A stretch of 35,374 bases of DNA from Flavobacterium sp. LC2016-23 (GCF_009674775.1 NZ_WKKE01000034.1:1-35374); one strand, 5' to 3'. Counted from the first letter of the stretch, positions 10,392-20,518 are shown. The notes: a model not told the origin generated them from the sequence alone. Numbers and translations: made by a program.

Positions 10392-11105
10392 TTATTTATT
10401 GGAAACTCTTTGATCGATAATCTCGTACTTTTTCAATCTTTCGGCTAAAACAATTTCTTTTTTGGCCGATGTTGTAAAATAGGTCTTGCTATTAAAAATC
10501 GAAGCGTTAACCGGATTTCTGTTATAATTCGAATTGATAATCTCTAATCTCGGATAATGTGGATCCGGGCTTCGGTAATCTTTCGAAAAATTGACTACTG
10601 TACTGTAATAAAAGGTCTGCTTTTGTATTAAATAGCCTTTTGTAATCTGTACGATAATCTTAGAATAGGGAAGACTCGAGTAGGGTTTGGTTACCAGGGT
10701 TATTTCCCAATAGGTTTTGCGATCAACAAATTTTTCAATTTTGCAGAGTGCCAGCAGGGGCTTCATATCAAAATCCCCGGCGTAATTGGGGACCGGATCT
10801 GAAATCTCCAGGGCTTTCTCCGGATGGCTTATTTTCAGATAAACGGTTTTTGAATTCAGTATTTCGGTCTCGCCGACTTTGGTATAGATTTCATTTCCCG
10901 CATTCTTATAATAAATGCCTTTGTAACTTTCCTCGATTTTTTTGGAATCGAAATCCTTGTACAGGGCATAACTGGATTTGTATTGTAAAGGCTGGGCTAA
11001 GCTATATTGCTTCGCCACTTTCTGAAAAACCTCATTTACCGTCTGTGTATGTGCTAAACAACAAGTGAATAAAACCCATACGTATATTATTTTTTTGTAC
11101 AACAT
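10392..11105 (-). CDS. Secreted 237-aa protein of unknown function between vWA/LRR and RHS genes
   Basis: 237 residues beginning with a signal peptide (KKIIYVWVLFTCCLAHTQ, cleavage near residue 20). The mature part alternates short beta-type segments (GIYYKNAGNEIYTKVGETEIL, TYWEITLV, KIIVQITKGYLIQKQTFYYS), a pattern that reminds me of LolA/LppX-like half-barrels that bind lipid or hydrophobic ligands. This is only a fold impression. It starts 4 nt after the upstream stop and ends 16 nt before the giant RHS start, so it is surely co-translated with its neighbours. From memory, small secreted proteins of this type often sit between the SpvB-like and RHS genes in Flavobacteriia, which suggests an assembly or envelope-transit role. 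No catalytic motif is visible. Confidence 0.85.
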   Translation of the reverse strand: MLYKKIIYVWVLFTCCLAHTQTVNEVFQKVAKQYSLAQPLQYKSSYALYKDFDSKKIEESYKGIYYKNAGNEIYTKVGETEILNSKTVYLKISHPEKALEISDPVPNYAGDFDMKPLLALCKIEKFVDRKTYWEITLVTKPYSSLPYSKIIVQITKGYLIQKQTFYYSTVVNFSKDYRSPDPHYPRLEIINSNYNRNPVNASIFNSKTYFTTSAKKEIVLAERLKKYEIIDQRVSNK

Positions 11106-11109
11106 ACTA

Positions 11110-14100
11110 TTATTGAGTTATATTAATTACACTACCGGAGCGGGTTTCCTGAATGGTTTTGATCCCTTTAGCCGTTTCTTTCTTGACACGAACCAGACCG
11201 CCTTCATTATCGTACTCATAAAAAGTACTGTAATTGTTTTCATCCAGTTCCGACATCAGTTTGAAAGTTACCGGATCGTACACAAATGATTTGACACTTC
11301 CCTGTAGCGGATGAATTCTGATATCATCAAAATACACCGGGATACTCGGGCTCATGTTTTCCAGTTCGATTGCCATTGTAATGGTTGCTGTTGGTATTTT
11401 GAATTTCTTCACGACACGCTGCCAGCCGTCGATAATATCACCATTTGCTTTAACCACTAACGAATCAATTCTTTGGGCAGGGATGTCCAATGCTTCTTTA
11501 TTGTTATAGAAAACGATTTTGATTATTGGGTTTTCGTAATTCTTTACTTGTATAAAAGACTCTTCTTTTACCCACGCACTCAGGATATATTCTTTTCCGG
11601 GTTCCGGTTTGAAAGAGAAACAGTCATCACAGAAATCTTTTATCGCAGCAGTTCCGCAGACTACTTTTCCATCGGCTAATTTATCTGAGAAATAGGTTTC
11701 ATCTGAAGCCAGTAACTCAAAATTATCGTGTCCGTAATACGTACCTACCGTAAACTGATTGATGTCTGATAATGGCCATTCCGTTGGCGTAAGATCCAAA
11801 AGATATTGTAAAGATTTGGTAAGGAACGGTGTTGTTCTGGCTGCCAGATTATCTTTAGGCACTAAAGACGGATTGTAATTAGGGTCCTGATCTCTTGGGA
11901 TTCCTTTACTGGTATACGAATCTCTGTCAATGTAGAAACCATTTTCGATACCCACTACATATAAGTGAGGCAGTTTTGGTTCTGTTTCTGCTTTATTATT
12001 GTTGTTGAACTTTTTAAAGGTGGCTCTTAAACCGGCTACATCATCTGTTTGTGCACCATCAGTTACCATGATCACAAAAGTCGGTTTCATCTGATAGGCT
12101 AAAGCACCATCCAGTCCACTTTTCCAGTAATCGGAAGCCTGGCTGATTCCTTTTTGTTTCCCGTATCGTTTTCCTAACTGATCGATCCAGTCGTTAAACA
12201 AGCCTACATTGCTCATTGTCATTTTAAGAGGTTCGATATAATCTGTTCTTGTATTTAAATCACTATCCGACATACCGGTGATGGAAACATGAATATTAGA
12301 TCCGATATCGTCGTTGGTTTTGGCTTGCTGCAGCACAAATGATTTTAACTGTTTTTTGATTTTATTGAATTCAGTGGCATCAATAGAACCCGATTCATCT
12401 ATAACAAGCGCGACATGCGATACACAAGACAATTCTTTTGGACAGAAATCGATATTTTTAACGTGACCGTCTTTTGTATTCGGGATACCATTGTTATAGG
12501 TAGTTGCCACAGTAGTTGCTGTAAGGGCGTCCTCATATTTACTTAAATCGATTGCCAGAATCGATCCCGTAGCAGATTTAGGAAGATATACATCACTTTC
12601 CGTAGCGGTTTTGGTGAAAGAGAAGCTTATCGCACTGCTGGTATTGATAAAATTGTAGATCATGGCAGTCTTCTCCGTAGTATACGGAGCCATTGCTGCA
12701 ATCTCTTTGTGTGCATATACGTTTACATCACTGCCGTTTGGAGCGGTTGCCAGTTTACTAATCATGGTAATAAACAAACGGTGCATTTCCGGAGAAAGCG
12801 GATTGTCTTTGGTACACGAAATAAACGGTACACACTCGTCAATTGTAATATTTTTGGTAAATAAGCTCACACATTGTGAAGCTCCGTTAGCCACTAATTC
12901 AATTACATAGTCTCCGGGAAGCTCTGGTGTAAAAGTATAAAGCCCCGTTCTGTTGGTTACGGTATTGACAATGTTTCCTGAAGAATCGGTACTCGTCCAG
13001 GTATAGTTCAGATTGGTGGATGTTGTTTCGAAAGCAAAATCAACCGGTTCTTTAGCACAATATCGGTCTACCACTTTAACGGCTTTCGTGAATGTGGTCG
13101 AACATTGATTAGCGTCTTTCGCGATCAGGGTCACAACATAATCGCCAACTTCCGTAAAAGTGTACGAATACGATCCTTTGGTACCGGATGGCAATGTGTT
13201 TACCGGAGTTCCTGTTGCTGTTGCTGCAGACCATTCGTAGGTTAAACCGGTAGCAGTAGTTTCAAATGAAAACTTGCTTTGGGCATTGGTATAGAATTTT
13301 TCTGCCGTTGATTTTAAAGTTCCCGGTGCTGATGGACAGTTTGTTATTTGTACTGTTATAGCCTCTCTTTCCAAAATTAGCGGTGACATATCAGGATTAG
13401 TAATATGATACGCTTTACAAGTATATACCCCGGCATCTGAATCGGATAAATTGTTAATTGTGTATGTTTTGGCAACGGCACCTGTAATTTCAGTGCCATT
13501 TTTAAACCATTGATAAGTGTCTAACTCATGCGATCTGTTATCTGTGTTTAAAAACATATCTAAAACAACAGAACTCCCTGAGTTTTTATTAATTGTTTCT
13601 AAATTTCCAATTTTTGCTTGGGGAGAAAAAGAAAATCCGGCTCCTTTAGATTTATGAGCGTTAAATTGGTCGATAAAGTCTACAAAACGAAATTTATTGT
13701 CACTCAAACTTAATAGTTTTAAATAGGTCTGTGTTGAAAAGTCAGATATTTTTCCTGTCAACTTATTAGAGGCAAGATTGAGTTCATATAAGGTGTTTAG
13801 CTCCTGAAAATTCAACTTCACTTCCCCTTCCAATTGATTATTATTTAATGTTAATCTAAAGAGGCCTATACAATTTGAAAGCTCAGAAGGAATTTCACCT
13901 TGAAGGGAATTATAAGCTAAAGTTAAACCTCTTAATATTTTTAATTTTCCTATGCTTGGAGGAATTGGTCCTGATAATTTGTTTATGCTTAAATCAAGAA
14001 TATATAAATTTGGATTATCGCCAATATCCGTAGGTATAACGCCGGTAAAATTGTTATTTCCTAAGTATATAAAGCTTGCTTTTGTCATTTTAAAAATTCT

Positions 14101-15015
14101 TGGCGGAATAGTGCCCGATAGAGAGTTATCCTGAAGAACCAACCAGACTAAAGAATTTAGATTTGCTATTTCGACAGGCACTTCACCTGTAAGCTTATTT
14201 TGGCTTAGTCGCACCTCTTGAAGCTTTTGTAAATTTCCAATTTCAACAGGTATTGAGCCGCTCAGATTATTACCATTCGCATAGAAGAGATATAGTTTTG
14301 ACACATTTCCAATTTGTTTAGGAATACTTCCTGACAATTGATTGGAACTTATATATAGTAAAGTTAACTCAGCCATATTACCAATTTCTGTTGGAATATT
14401 GCCGGTCAATTGATTTCCTGATAAGCCTAAGTTGTATAATATCGTTAGCTTACCAATTTCCTTAGGAATCTCACCTGTTATTTTGTTACTATTTAAAGAT
14501 AAAACTCTTAAATAGGGCAGATTCTCAATTTCTTTAGGAATAGTACCAGAAAGATTATTTGAATCTAAATTTATTTCAGATACATGGCCATTATTAAATT
14601 GTACTCCATACCAGGCTCCACCTAAACCATCCCATCCTCCTTTATTTCTCCAATTTGCTCCATTGGTACTGTTAAATATGGCCTTTAGTGCATCTATTTC
14701 AATTTGTGGTATTTCTCCCGCTGCAGAACGATTATTCATTGCATTTGATACTTGCTCGGATCTTATTTTTTTTGAAATAGAATCCGTACTTTTTTTCATT
14801 GTCAAATACTGAGTTTGAAACAACTCTCTTCTTTTAGTTATTTCAGATTCGATATCCTGATTCTTAACACCATGCTCTCTTAAAGAAGCAGTTACTCTGG
14901 CTACATCAAAACCAATCGATGCATCGCTTACATCCTGCGCAAAGGACGCTAATGAACAAAACACCATACAAAGAGTGGTGAGCCAGTATTTTTTTATTTT
15001 AAGATTGTTTGCCAT
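11110..15015 (-). CDS. Secreted LRR - Ig - PKD - FCP module - vWA protein ending in an SpvB-partner C-terminus
   Basis: 1301 residues. The order is signal peptide 1-27 (SLASFAQ), conserved helical segment about 28-90 (IGFDVAR, LREHGVKNQDIE), LRR cap about 106-145 (FNSTNGANW), about 12 plant-type 24-residue LRRs to about 445 (GSIPKQIGN type), Ig-like 462-560 (YQWFKNG, DAGVYTC), two PKD-like domains 561-728, FCP module 733-859, vWA 866-1075 and a tail 1090-1301. The vWA MIDAS is intact, with D873-E-S-G-S877 and D986 in VTDG, so metal-dependent ligand binding is plausible. The tail has KEYILSAWVKE, DGWQR, YFDDIRIHP, YDPVTFKLMSELDENNY and YEYD, the motif string I associate with the end of SpvB-like proteins. 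It lacks the SSTxxxSKI tail of its siblings. The gene lies 68 nt after the upstream copy and 4 nt before the next gene. Inferred: a chimeric adhesin carrying part of the toxin-shell partner. Confidence 0.92.
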   Translation of the reverse strand: MANNLKIKKYWLTTLCMVFCSLASFAQDVSDASIGFDVARVTASLREHGVKNQDIESEITKRRELFQTQYLTMKKSTDSISKKIRSEQVSNAMNNRSAAGEIPQIEIDALKAIFNSTNGANWRNKGGWDGLGGAWYGVQFNNGHVSEINLDSNNLSGTIPKEIENLPYLRVLSLNSNKITGEIPKEIGKLTILYNLGLSGNQLTGNIPTEIGNMAELTLLYISSNQLSGSIPKQIGNVSKLYLFYANGNNLSGSIPVEIGNLQKLQEVRLSQNKLTGEVPVEIANLNSLVWLVLQDNSLSGTIPPRIFKMTKASFIYLGNNNFTGVIPTDIGDNPNLYILDLSINKLSGPIPPSIGKLKILRGLTLAYNSLQGEIPSELSNCIGLFRLTLNNNQLEGEVKLNFQELNTLYELNLASNKLTGKISDFSTQTYLKLLSLSDNKFRFVDFIDQFNAHKSKGAGFSFSPQAKIGNLETINKNSGSSVVLDMFLNTDNRSHELDTYQWFKNGTEITGAVAKTYTINNLSDSDAGVYTCKAYHITNPDMSPLILEREAITVQITNCPSAPGTLKSTAEKFYTNAQSKFSFETTATGLTYEWSAATATGTPVNTLPSGTKGSYSYTFTEVGDYVVTLIAKDANQCSTTFTKAVKVVDRYCAKEPVDFAFETTSTNLNYTWTSTDSSGNIVNTVTNRTGLYTFTPELPGDYVIELVANGASQCVSLFTKNITIDECVPFISCTKDNPLSPEMHRLFITMISKLATAPNGSDVNVYAHKEIAAMAPYTTEKTAMIYNFINTSSAISFSFTKTATESDVYLPKSATGSILAIDLSKYEDALTATTVATTYNNGIPNTKDGHVKNIDFCPKELSCVSHVALVIDESGSIDATEFNKIKKQLKSFVLQQAKTNDDIGSNIHVSITGMSDSDLNTRTDYIEPLKMTMSNVGLFNDWIDQLGKRYGKQKGISQASDYWKSGLDGALAYQMKPTFVIMVTDGAQTDDVAGLRATFKKFNNNNKAETEPKLPHLYVVGIENGFYIDRDSYTSKGIPRDQDPNYNPSLVPKDNLAARTTPFLTKSLQYLLDLTPTEWPLSDINQFTVGTYYGHDNFELLASDETYFSDKLADGKVVCGTAAIKDFCDDCFSFKPEPGKEYILSAWVKEESFIQVKNYENPIIKIVFYNNKEALDIPAQRIDSLVVKANGDIIDGWQRVVKKFKIPTATITMAIELENMSPSIPVYFDDIRIHPLQGSVKSFVYDPVTFKLMSELDENNYSTFYEYDNEGGLVRVKKETAKGIKTIQETRSGSVINITQ
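11113..11748 (-). other. Displaced C-terminal domain of the SpvB-like protein, fused to the LRR/vWA gene
   Basis: Residues 1090-1301 of the LRR/vWA protein contain the second half of a jelly-roll-like domain (KEYILSAWVKE ... IIDGWQRVVKKFKIP ... VYFDDIRIHP), then a YD-like end (KSFVYDP, LMSELDENNY, TFYEYDNEG, VKKETAKG, IQETR). From family knowledge this string normally closes the single-chain SpvB-like protein. The SpvB-like gene upstream stops in the first half of such a domain. See findings. Confidence 0.75.
11791..12420 (-). other. von Willebrand factor A domain with intact MIDAS
   Basis: The segment opens with VALVIDESGS, continues through a helix and DIGSNIHVSITGMSD, and then FVIMVTDGAQTDD. 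These are the DxSxS and TDG elements of a metal-ion-dependent adhesion site. It occurs in only one of the five paralogs, placed directly after the FCP module (NIDFCP). Confidence 0.88.
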
Positions 15016-15033
15016 AATCTAATTTTCTTTTTT

Positions 15034-15062
15034 TATAACTACTTGTCCGTTAAAACAATTAG
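15034..15062 (-). repeat. Conserved 29-bp intergenic block, copy 1
   Basis: Plus-strand TATAACTACTTG, a two-base variable site (here TCC), then GTTAAAACAATTAG. It lies between the 900-aa and 1301-aa paralog genes, about 20-50 nt before the latter's ATG. The same block recurs at 17804 and 20519 at matching positions. Confidence 0.85.
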
Positions 15063-15083
15063 TGTTTTTTTATCTTAAGTGAG

Positions 15084-17786
15084 TTATATTTTTGAACTAG
15101 AGTTTGTTGAACTTTGACCTGTTTTTTTTGCCTGTGCAGTTGCTTTTTTGACAATGTTGATCACACCGGTAATTGGAATACATTCTGCGATTGGACAAAA
15201 ATCAATATTGCGCACATATGCGCCGGAACCGTTAGTTCCGTTGCTGTAATTGGTCGTAACAGCAGTGGTGCCCTGTGCACCGAAATATTTGCTTAGATCG
15301 ATTCCTGAAATGGCTCCCGAAGCAGATTTTGGTATGTACACATCATTTTCAGCTCCGTTTTGAGAAAACGAAAAGGTTACAGCCGCATTTGAATTACTGA
15401 AATTGTAAATGCTGTTGGTTGTCCCTGCCACATAAGAAGATAAAGCGATGATCTCATTACGGGCGTATACATTTGCATCTGTTCCGTTTGGAGTATTCAC
15501 TAGTTTTGTAATTAAATTGATGAACAAACTGTGTACTTTTTGCGTAAGCGGATTGTTTACCGTACAGGAAACAATTGGTGTACAATCTTCTACAGTAATG
15601 TTTTTGGTAAACAAGGTTTTACAACTGGTTGCCGTATTTACGATTAATTCTACTTCATATTCACCACCAAGCTGCGGTATAAAAGTATACAGGCCTGTTG
15701 TGTTCGTAGCTGTATGTACAATAGTACCCGAAGCGTCGTAACTGTTCCAGGTATAAGTTAATCCCGGGGTTGTGGTTTCGAAGCCAAAATTTATGGGTTC
15801 ATTCGCACAATATCTTTCGTTAATTACCTGAATAGGTTTTGTAAATGTTGTAGAGCATCCATTGACATCTTTCGCAATTAAGGTTACTATATAATCCCCG
15901 GCTTCTGAAAAAGTATAGGAATAGGATCCATTTGTATTGGATGGTGCTGCATTTACCGAAGTTCCTGCCGCTGTGGCTACAGACCACTCATACGTTAAAC
16001 CGGTAGCGGTAGTTTCGAATGTGAAACTGCTTTCTGCATTGGTGTAGAATTTTTCCGTGGCTGCTTTTATATTTCCTGCTACTGTCGGACAGTTTGTTAT
16101 TTTTAACGTAATGGGTTGTCTCTCTAAAATAAGATTTCGATTTGCTATTGCTGCATTTGTAATTTGAGGATGTGTCGATAAAGCATAATAATTTCCTGCA
16201 TCGGACAGCTTTAAATTAGAAATCGTAAGTTGTCTTGATTCGTCTTGAGAAATTAAGACTCCATTAGGATACACCCCTTTATACCACTTAAATTTATCAT
16301 TGTCGGTATACCTGTGAACTCCATCATCAGACATGGATAAAGTGACGGAACTGCCAGTACCACGATTTATCGTTTCAGCCAGGTCTGTTTTTGCCTGAGG
16401 GGCATAACGAAAACTAAAAGCAGCAAAGTTACTATACTTAGAAAAAACAGGTTCTATATCAATAAATCGGAAGTAATTTTCAGAAATATCCAAATAATTT
16501 AACTTAGGAGAGGTTAAATCAAGAAGGGGACCACTGAGTTTATTTTTGGCTACATTTAAGGAAGATAAATTACTTAACTGGCTAAACCCGGGAGGTATTG
16601 AAACAATTGAGTTTGATTGACATCCAATCGTTTGTAATGAATTTATACTCGATAACACTGAGATGTCAGTTATCGCATTAAGGGTAGCAGTGAAAAAAGA
16701 TAATTTTTTTAATGCAGAGAATTCTGAAGGTAAAGGGCCTTCAAACTTATTGTTGTCGATTTCTAAAGAGGTTAAATTTATTAAGTAACCTAAAACTTTC
16801 AGGTTATTTTTTAAGCCCTGCATTTGTATTCTCAGGGATGTCAGATTCGTTAAGTTTTTAAAACTTTCGGGAATTGATCTGTTGTTATAATCCGCGGATC
16901 CTGTTTTATTAAAGTTGTTTCCGGTTAATGCCAAAGTTGTCAGTGAAGGAATTTGTCCTAAAACACTATAGTCTCCTTCTAATTTATTAAGATATACATC
17001 TAATAATTGTAATTTTGATAGTTTGTAAAAATCTTCAGGAAAACTTCCACTTATATTGTTAAGTTGTGCAGAAAAAGATATTAAGTTTGTTGACTTCATT
17101 AGCGATTGAAGATTTCCATCAAGGTTACAAGAAGATATATTTACTGTTATTAGTTTTGTTAATTCACCGAAAGAATCAATATTTCCTCCTTGTATTTTGT
17201 TTACTACAAACGATATTGTAGTCAGTTCTGTTAAAGCATTTAGATTAGTTAAATATCCGGTTAAATTATTGTAGCTTAGATTAAGCCCTGTGACTCTTCC
17301 TTCAGCACTGACTGAAACCCCATACCAACCCGTTTTAGTATTATTGTCCCAACGTGTCACTACAGCATCTGGATCATTTACCGGCCAAGCTCCCTGATTG
17401 CTAACGGTATTTGTCCATGCAGCACCATTAGTACTATTATATAAAGCGATTAAGGCCGCTTTTTCCTGAGCTAGAATCTCAGGACTGGCTAATGCTACCT
17501 TGCCTGTATTTGCTTTTTTACTTTGTTCTGATTTAATTTTTTGTGAAATATTATCTTCTATTTTTTTAGTTTCCAGATACTGACGTTTTTGTGCCTCACG
17601 CATCATAGAGATTTGAGCTTCTATATCCTGATTCTTAACACCATGTTCTTTTAAAGCAATGGTTAGTCTTGCTACATCAAAACCTATAGTTGCATCACTT
17701 AAGTCTTGAGCAAAAGAAGCCAATGAACAAAATACCATGCAAAGCGTGGTGATCCAGTATTTTTTTATTTTAAGATTCTTTACCAT
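15084..17786 (-). CDS. Secreted LRR - Ig - PKD - FCP-module protein (paralog of neighbours)
   Basis: 900 residues. Signal peptide 1-27 (SLASFAQ), helical segment 28-95 (IGFDVAR, LKEHGVKNQDIE), LRR cap about 104-165 (ALYNSTNGAAW, TGWYGV), irregular LRRs about 165-445, Ig-like about 460-563 (KWYKG, SDAGNYY), PKD-like 567-655 and 658-736 (TGLTYEWS, TPGLTYTW), FCP module 740-869 (SCTVNNPL ... YVRNIDFCP), and tail QSSTNSSSKI. The LRRs are less regular than in the other copies: the GxIPxxIG signature is nearly absent and spacing varies. The Ig domain lacks the second Cys (YYALS where siblings have YYC). It is 64 nt downstream of the 882-aa copy and 68 nt upstream of the vWA copy. Role inferred: cell-surface or secreted recognition protein. 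No catalytic residues and no type IX secretion C-terminal domain were recognised. Confidence 0.92.
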   Translation of the reverse strand: MVKNLKIKKYWITTLCMVFCSLASFAQDLSDATIGFDVARLTIALKEHGVKNQDIEAQISMMREAQKRQYLETKKIEDNISQKIKSEQSKKANTGKVALASPEILAQEKAALIALYNSTNGAAWTNTVSNQGAWPVNDPDAVVTRWDNNTKTGWYGVSVSAEGRVTGLNLSYNNLTGYLTNLNALTELTTISFVVNKIQGGNIDSFGELTKLITVNISSCNLDGNLQSLMKSTNLISFSAQLNNISGSFPEDFYKLSKLQLLDVYLNKLEGDYSVLGQIPSLTTLALTGNNFNKTGSADYNNRSIPESFKNLTNLTSLRIQMQGLKNNLKVLGYLINLTSLEIDNNKFEGPLPSEFSALKKLSFFTATLNAITDISVLSSINSLQTIGCQSNSIVSIPPGFSQLSNLSSLNVAKNKLSGPLLDLTSPKLNYLDISENYFRFIDIEPVFSKYSNFAAFSFRYAPQAKTDLAETINRGTGSSVTLSMSDDGVHRYTDNDKFKWYKGVYPNGVLISQDESRQLTISNLKLSDAGNYYALSTHPQITNAAIANRNLILERQPITLKITNCPTVAGNIKAATEKFYTNAESSFTFETTATGLTYEWSVATAAGTSVNAAPSNTNGSYSYTFSEAGDYIVTLIAKDVNGCSTTFTKPIQVINERYCANEPINFGFETTTPGLTYTWNSYDASGTIVHTATNTTGLYTFIPQLGGEYEVELIVNTATSCKTLFTKNITVEDCTPIVSCTVNNPLTQKVHSLFINLITKLVNTPNGTDANVYARNEIIALSSYVAGTTNSIYNFSNSNAAVTFSFSQNGAENDVYIPKSASGAISGIDLSKYFGAQGTTAVTTNYSNGTNGSGAYVRNIDFCPIAECIPITGVINIVKKATAQAKKTGQSSTNSSSKI

Positions 17787-17803
17787 AATCTGATTATCAT
17801 TTT

Positions 17804-17832
17804 TATAACTACTTGTCGGTTAAAACAATTAG
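17804..17832 (-). repeat. Conserved 29-bp intergenic block, copy 2
   Basis: Same block as at 15034 (TATAACTACTTGTCGGTTAA start), lying between the 882-aa and 900-aa genes, just upstream of the 900-aa start on the minus strand. Confidence 0.85.
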
Positions 17833-17850
17833 CGTTTCTGTCTAAGTGCG

Positions 17851-20499
17851 TTATATTTTTGAACGATTGTTTGTTGAACTTTTGCCTGCGCCATTTGCAG
17901 AAATAATATTCATTTTACCAATAGTAGGTGAACAGTCGGCGGCAGGACAGAAATCTATATTACGAACATATCCTCCGGCAGGATTATTAGATCCATTATT
18001 ATAATTGGTAACGACCTCAGTAATTTCCTGTGAACCGAAATATTTGCTTAAATCAATACCCGAGATCGTTCCCGAAGCAGATTTTGGCAGGAATACGTCA
18101 TTTTCAACTCCATTTTGAGAGAAAGAAAAACTTACACTTGTAGTGGTATTTATAAACTTGAAGATTTTAGCTCTTGAACTTGTGGTATAGGAAGCTAATG
18201 CTATAATCTCATTACGGGCATAACGATTTACATCCGTTCCGTTTGGTGTGCTAGCCAGTTTATTGATTAAAGCAATAAACAGACTGTGTACTTTTGGCGT
18301 CATTGCACTATTCTGGGTACAGGAAACAATTGGAGTACAGTCTTCAACAGTAATATTTTTAACAAGCAATGTTTTGCAGCTGCTTGCTGTATTCACTACT
18401 AATTCTATAAGATACTCTCCGATAAGTTGTGGTGTAAAAGTGTACAAGCCTGTTGAATTTGTAGTAGTATTTACTATAGTTCCGGAAGCATCTGAAGTGT
18501 TCCAGGTATAACTCAACCCCGGTGTTGTAGTTTCAAACGCAAAATCAATGGGTTCTTTCAGACAGTATTTTTCGGCAACTACCTGAATAGATTTAGTAAA
18601 TGTTGTCGTACATCCACTAGCATCTTTTGCGACTACTTTTATGATATAATCTCCACCTTCTGAAAAAGTATACGAATACGATCCGGCTGTAGTTGATGGA
18701 GCCACACTGACAATAGTTCCAGCCACTGTTGCTACAGACCACTCATACGTTAAACCGGTAGCTGTAGTTTCAAATGTGAAATTGATTTCTGTGTTGGGAT
18801 AGAAATTTTCTGCAGTTATTTTGATATTTCCCGCTATCGCAGTGCAATTTTTTATGGTTAATGTAATTTGATTTCGGGTTAGAACCAGATTTTGTGTTGT
18901 TGAACTTGTATTTGTCATTTGAGGTTCGGTAGATACACAATAATAAGATCCTGCATCAGCAGTTTTTAAATTAGACAAGATATATTCTCTTGAAGTGGCC
19001 CCGGGAATTGCAACACCACCTGGTGCAGATCCTTTGTACCATTGATAGACCTGATTAGGTGTAAATCGGCCATCTTCATGCATCTTTAACGTTACGGAGC
19101 CCGTTGGAGATCCTGTTATTGTTGAGACTGCGTCTGTCTTAGCCTGAGGAGCATACTCGAATAAGGAAGCACGTGATTTATAGGTGCTGTATTGCGCTGC
19201 AAAGTCTGCAAAAGTAAATTTATTCGATTGAATCCTCATCCCGGTTAATTTGGTAAGATTGGATAGATCCGGGAACGTATTAGAGAAAGAATTTTCTTCC
19301 AACCCCAGGAAATTTAAATCCGATAAAGATTGAAAGCTAATTGGTATTGCCCCTTCTAAATTATTAGAACTAAGCATCATATGTACTAATTTTGGCATAG
19401 TACCCATATTGACCGGTATGGTTCCTGTCAATCTGTTTGTTTGCGCCCAAATCATGTTTAGTTTATTCAGATTCCCTATTTCGGTCGGTATAGGACCTTC
19501 TATTTTATTCCATGCTATAGTAAGTTCTTCCAGATTAACTAAATTCGAAAGTGAAGCGGGTAGTGGTCCGGTTATTCCTGATCCACTAATATCCAAGTGT
19601 TTTAAACGGGTAAGATTACCAATTTGATCCGGTATAGTTCCTCCGAAATTTGGGTTTGTATGTAAATTGATAACTTCTAAATTGACCAATTCAGATAATC
19701 TGGAAGAAATTCCTCCCGTTATATTTGAATTAGGTATTGAAAGGTCTTTCAGATTTTTAAAATTGTATATTTCATCTGGTATCGTCCCGGTAATATTTTT
19801 ACCGGTAACAATTAATGTTTCTAATTTAGTTAAGGTCGCCAGCGGTAAAAGAGTATCAGTAAACTGGCAAGAATTTAAGTTTATATTTTTTAGTGAAGTT
19901 AAATACTGAAAATTGGTTAAAGGTCCGGTTAACTGGCTATTATTATATAGATTTAGAGTTTCCAGAAAAGGCAAATTACGAAGATCAGGAAACGTAACAT
20001 TCATATTATTTAGATTGTTACTGCCTAAAACAATTGAGGTAACATGACCATCGGTCACTACAATACCATACCAACCCGTTCTGGTGTTCATATCCCATGA
20101 CGTAACTTCAGTCGAAAAGTCCCATCCCGTTTTATTAGTCCAGCTGGTACCATTTGTTGCATTATACAACGTTTGTAAAGCATCTTTTTCACTTTGTGGT
20201 ACGGCACTAGTTTTGGCTGAGCGTCCTGTAGTACTTTTTTTGGATGCTATATTTTGAAAAAAGGACTGTTGTTCTTTTTTCATTTCAGTAAATTCTTTCT
20301 GGTGATGCTCACGCATCATTGCAATTTCACGTGCTGTAGCTTCCTTGGAAAGACCGAGTCCCTTTAAGTAAACTGTTGTTTTGTTTATATCAAAACCTAT
20401 TTCCTTATCCGTTAAATTCTGGGCAAAAGAAGCCAATGAACAAAGTATGATACAAAGAGAGCTTAACCAGTATTTTTTTATTTTAAGATTGTTTACCAT
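17851..20499 (-). CDS. Secreted LRR - Ig - PKD - FCP-module protein (paralog)
   Basis: 882 residues. Signal peptide 1-27 (SLASFAQ), helical segment 28-95 (IGFDINK, LKGLGLSKE), LRR cap about 104-155 (LYNATNGTSW, TGWYGIVV), LRRs about 155-430 with GTIPDQIGN and GPIPTEIGN units, then FADFAAQYSTYKS joining to an Ig-like domain about 448-550 (YQWYKG, DAGSYYC). PKD-like domains are at 553-642 and 645-720, the FCP module at 726-856 (SCTQNSAMTP ... YVRNIDFCP), and the C-terminal tail is KSSTNNRSKI. Its FCP module is nearly the same as that of the 922-aa neighbour (SKYFGSQE, GSNNPAGG), pointing to recent duplication or gene conversion. It sits 69 nt after the 922-aa gene and 64 nt before the 900-aa gene. 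Inferred role: secreted or surface binding protein of the RHS operon. Confidence 0.92.
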   Translation of the reverse strand: MVNNLKIKKYWLSSLCIILCSLASFAQNLTDKEIGFDINKTTVYLKGLGLSKEATAREIAMMREHHQKEFTEMKKEQQSFFQNIASKKSTTGRSAKTSAVPQSEKDALQTLYNATNGTSWTNKTGWDFSTEVTSWDMNTRTGWYGIVVTDGHVTSIVLGSNNLNNMNVTFPDLRNLPFLETLNLYNNSQLTGPLTNFQYLTSLKNINLNSCQFTDTLLPLATLTKLETLIVTGKNITGTIPDEIYNFKNLKDLSIPNSNITGGISSRLSELVNLEVINLHTNPNFGGTIPDQIGNLTRLKHLDISGSGITGPLPASLSNLVNLEELTIAWNKIEGPIPTEIGNLNKLNMIWAQTNRLTGTIPVNMGTMPKLVHMMLSSNNLEGAIPISFQSLSDLNFLGLEENSFSNTFPDLSNLTKLTGMRIQSNKFTFADFAAQYSTYKSRASLFEYAPQAKTDAVSTITGSPTGSVTLKMHEDGRFTPNQVYQWYKGSAPGGVAIPGATSREYILSNLKTADAGSYYCVSTEPQMTNTSSTTQNLVLTRNQITLTIKNCTAIAGNIKITAENFYPNTEINFTFETTATGLTYEWSVATVAGTIVSVAPSTTAGSYSYTFSEGGDYIIKVVAKDASGCTTTFTKSIQVVAEKYCLKEPIDFAFETTTPGLSYTWNTSDASGTIVNTTTNSTGLYTFTPQLIGEYLIELVVNTASSCKTLLVKNITVEDCTPIVSCTQNSAMTPKVHSLFIALINKLASTPNGTDVNRYARNEIIALASYTTSSRAKIFKFINTTTSVSFSFSQNGVENDVFLPKSASGTISGIDLSKYFGSQEITEVVTNYNNGSNNPAGGYVRNIDFCPAADCSPTIGKMNIISANGAGKSSTNNRSKI

Positions 20500-20518
20500 G
20501 ATAGAATTATCTTTTTTT

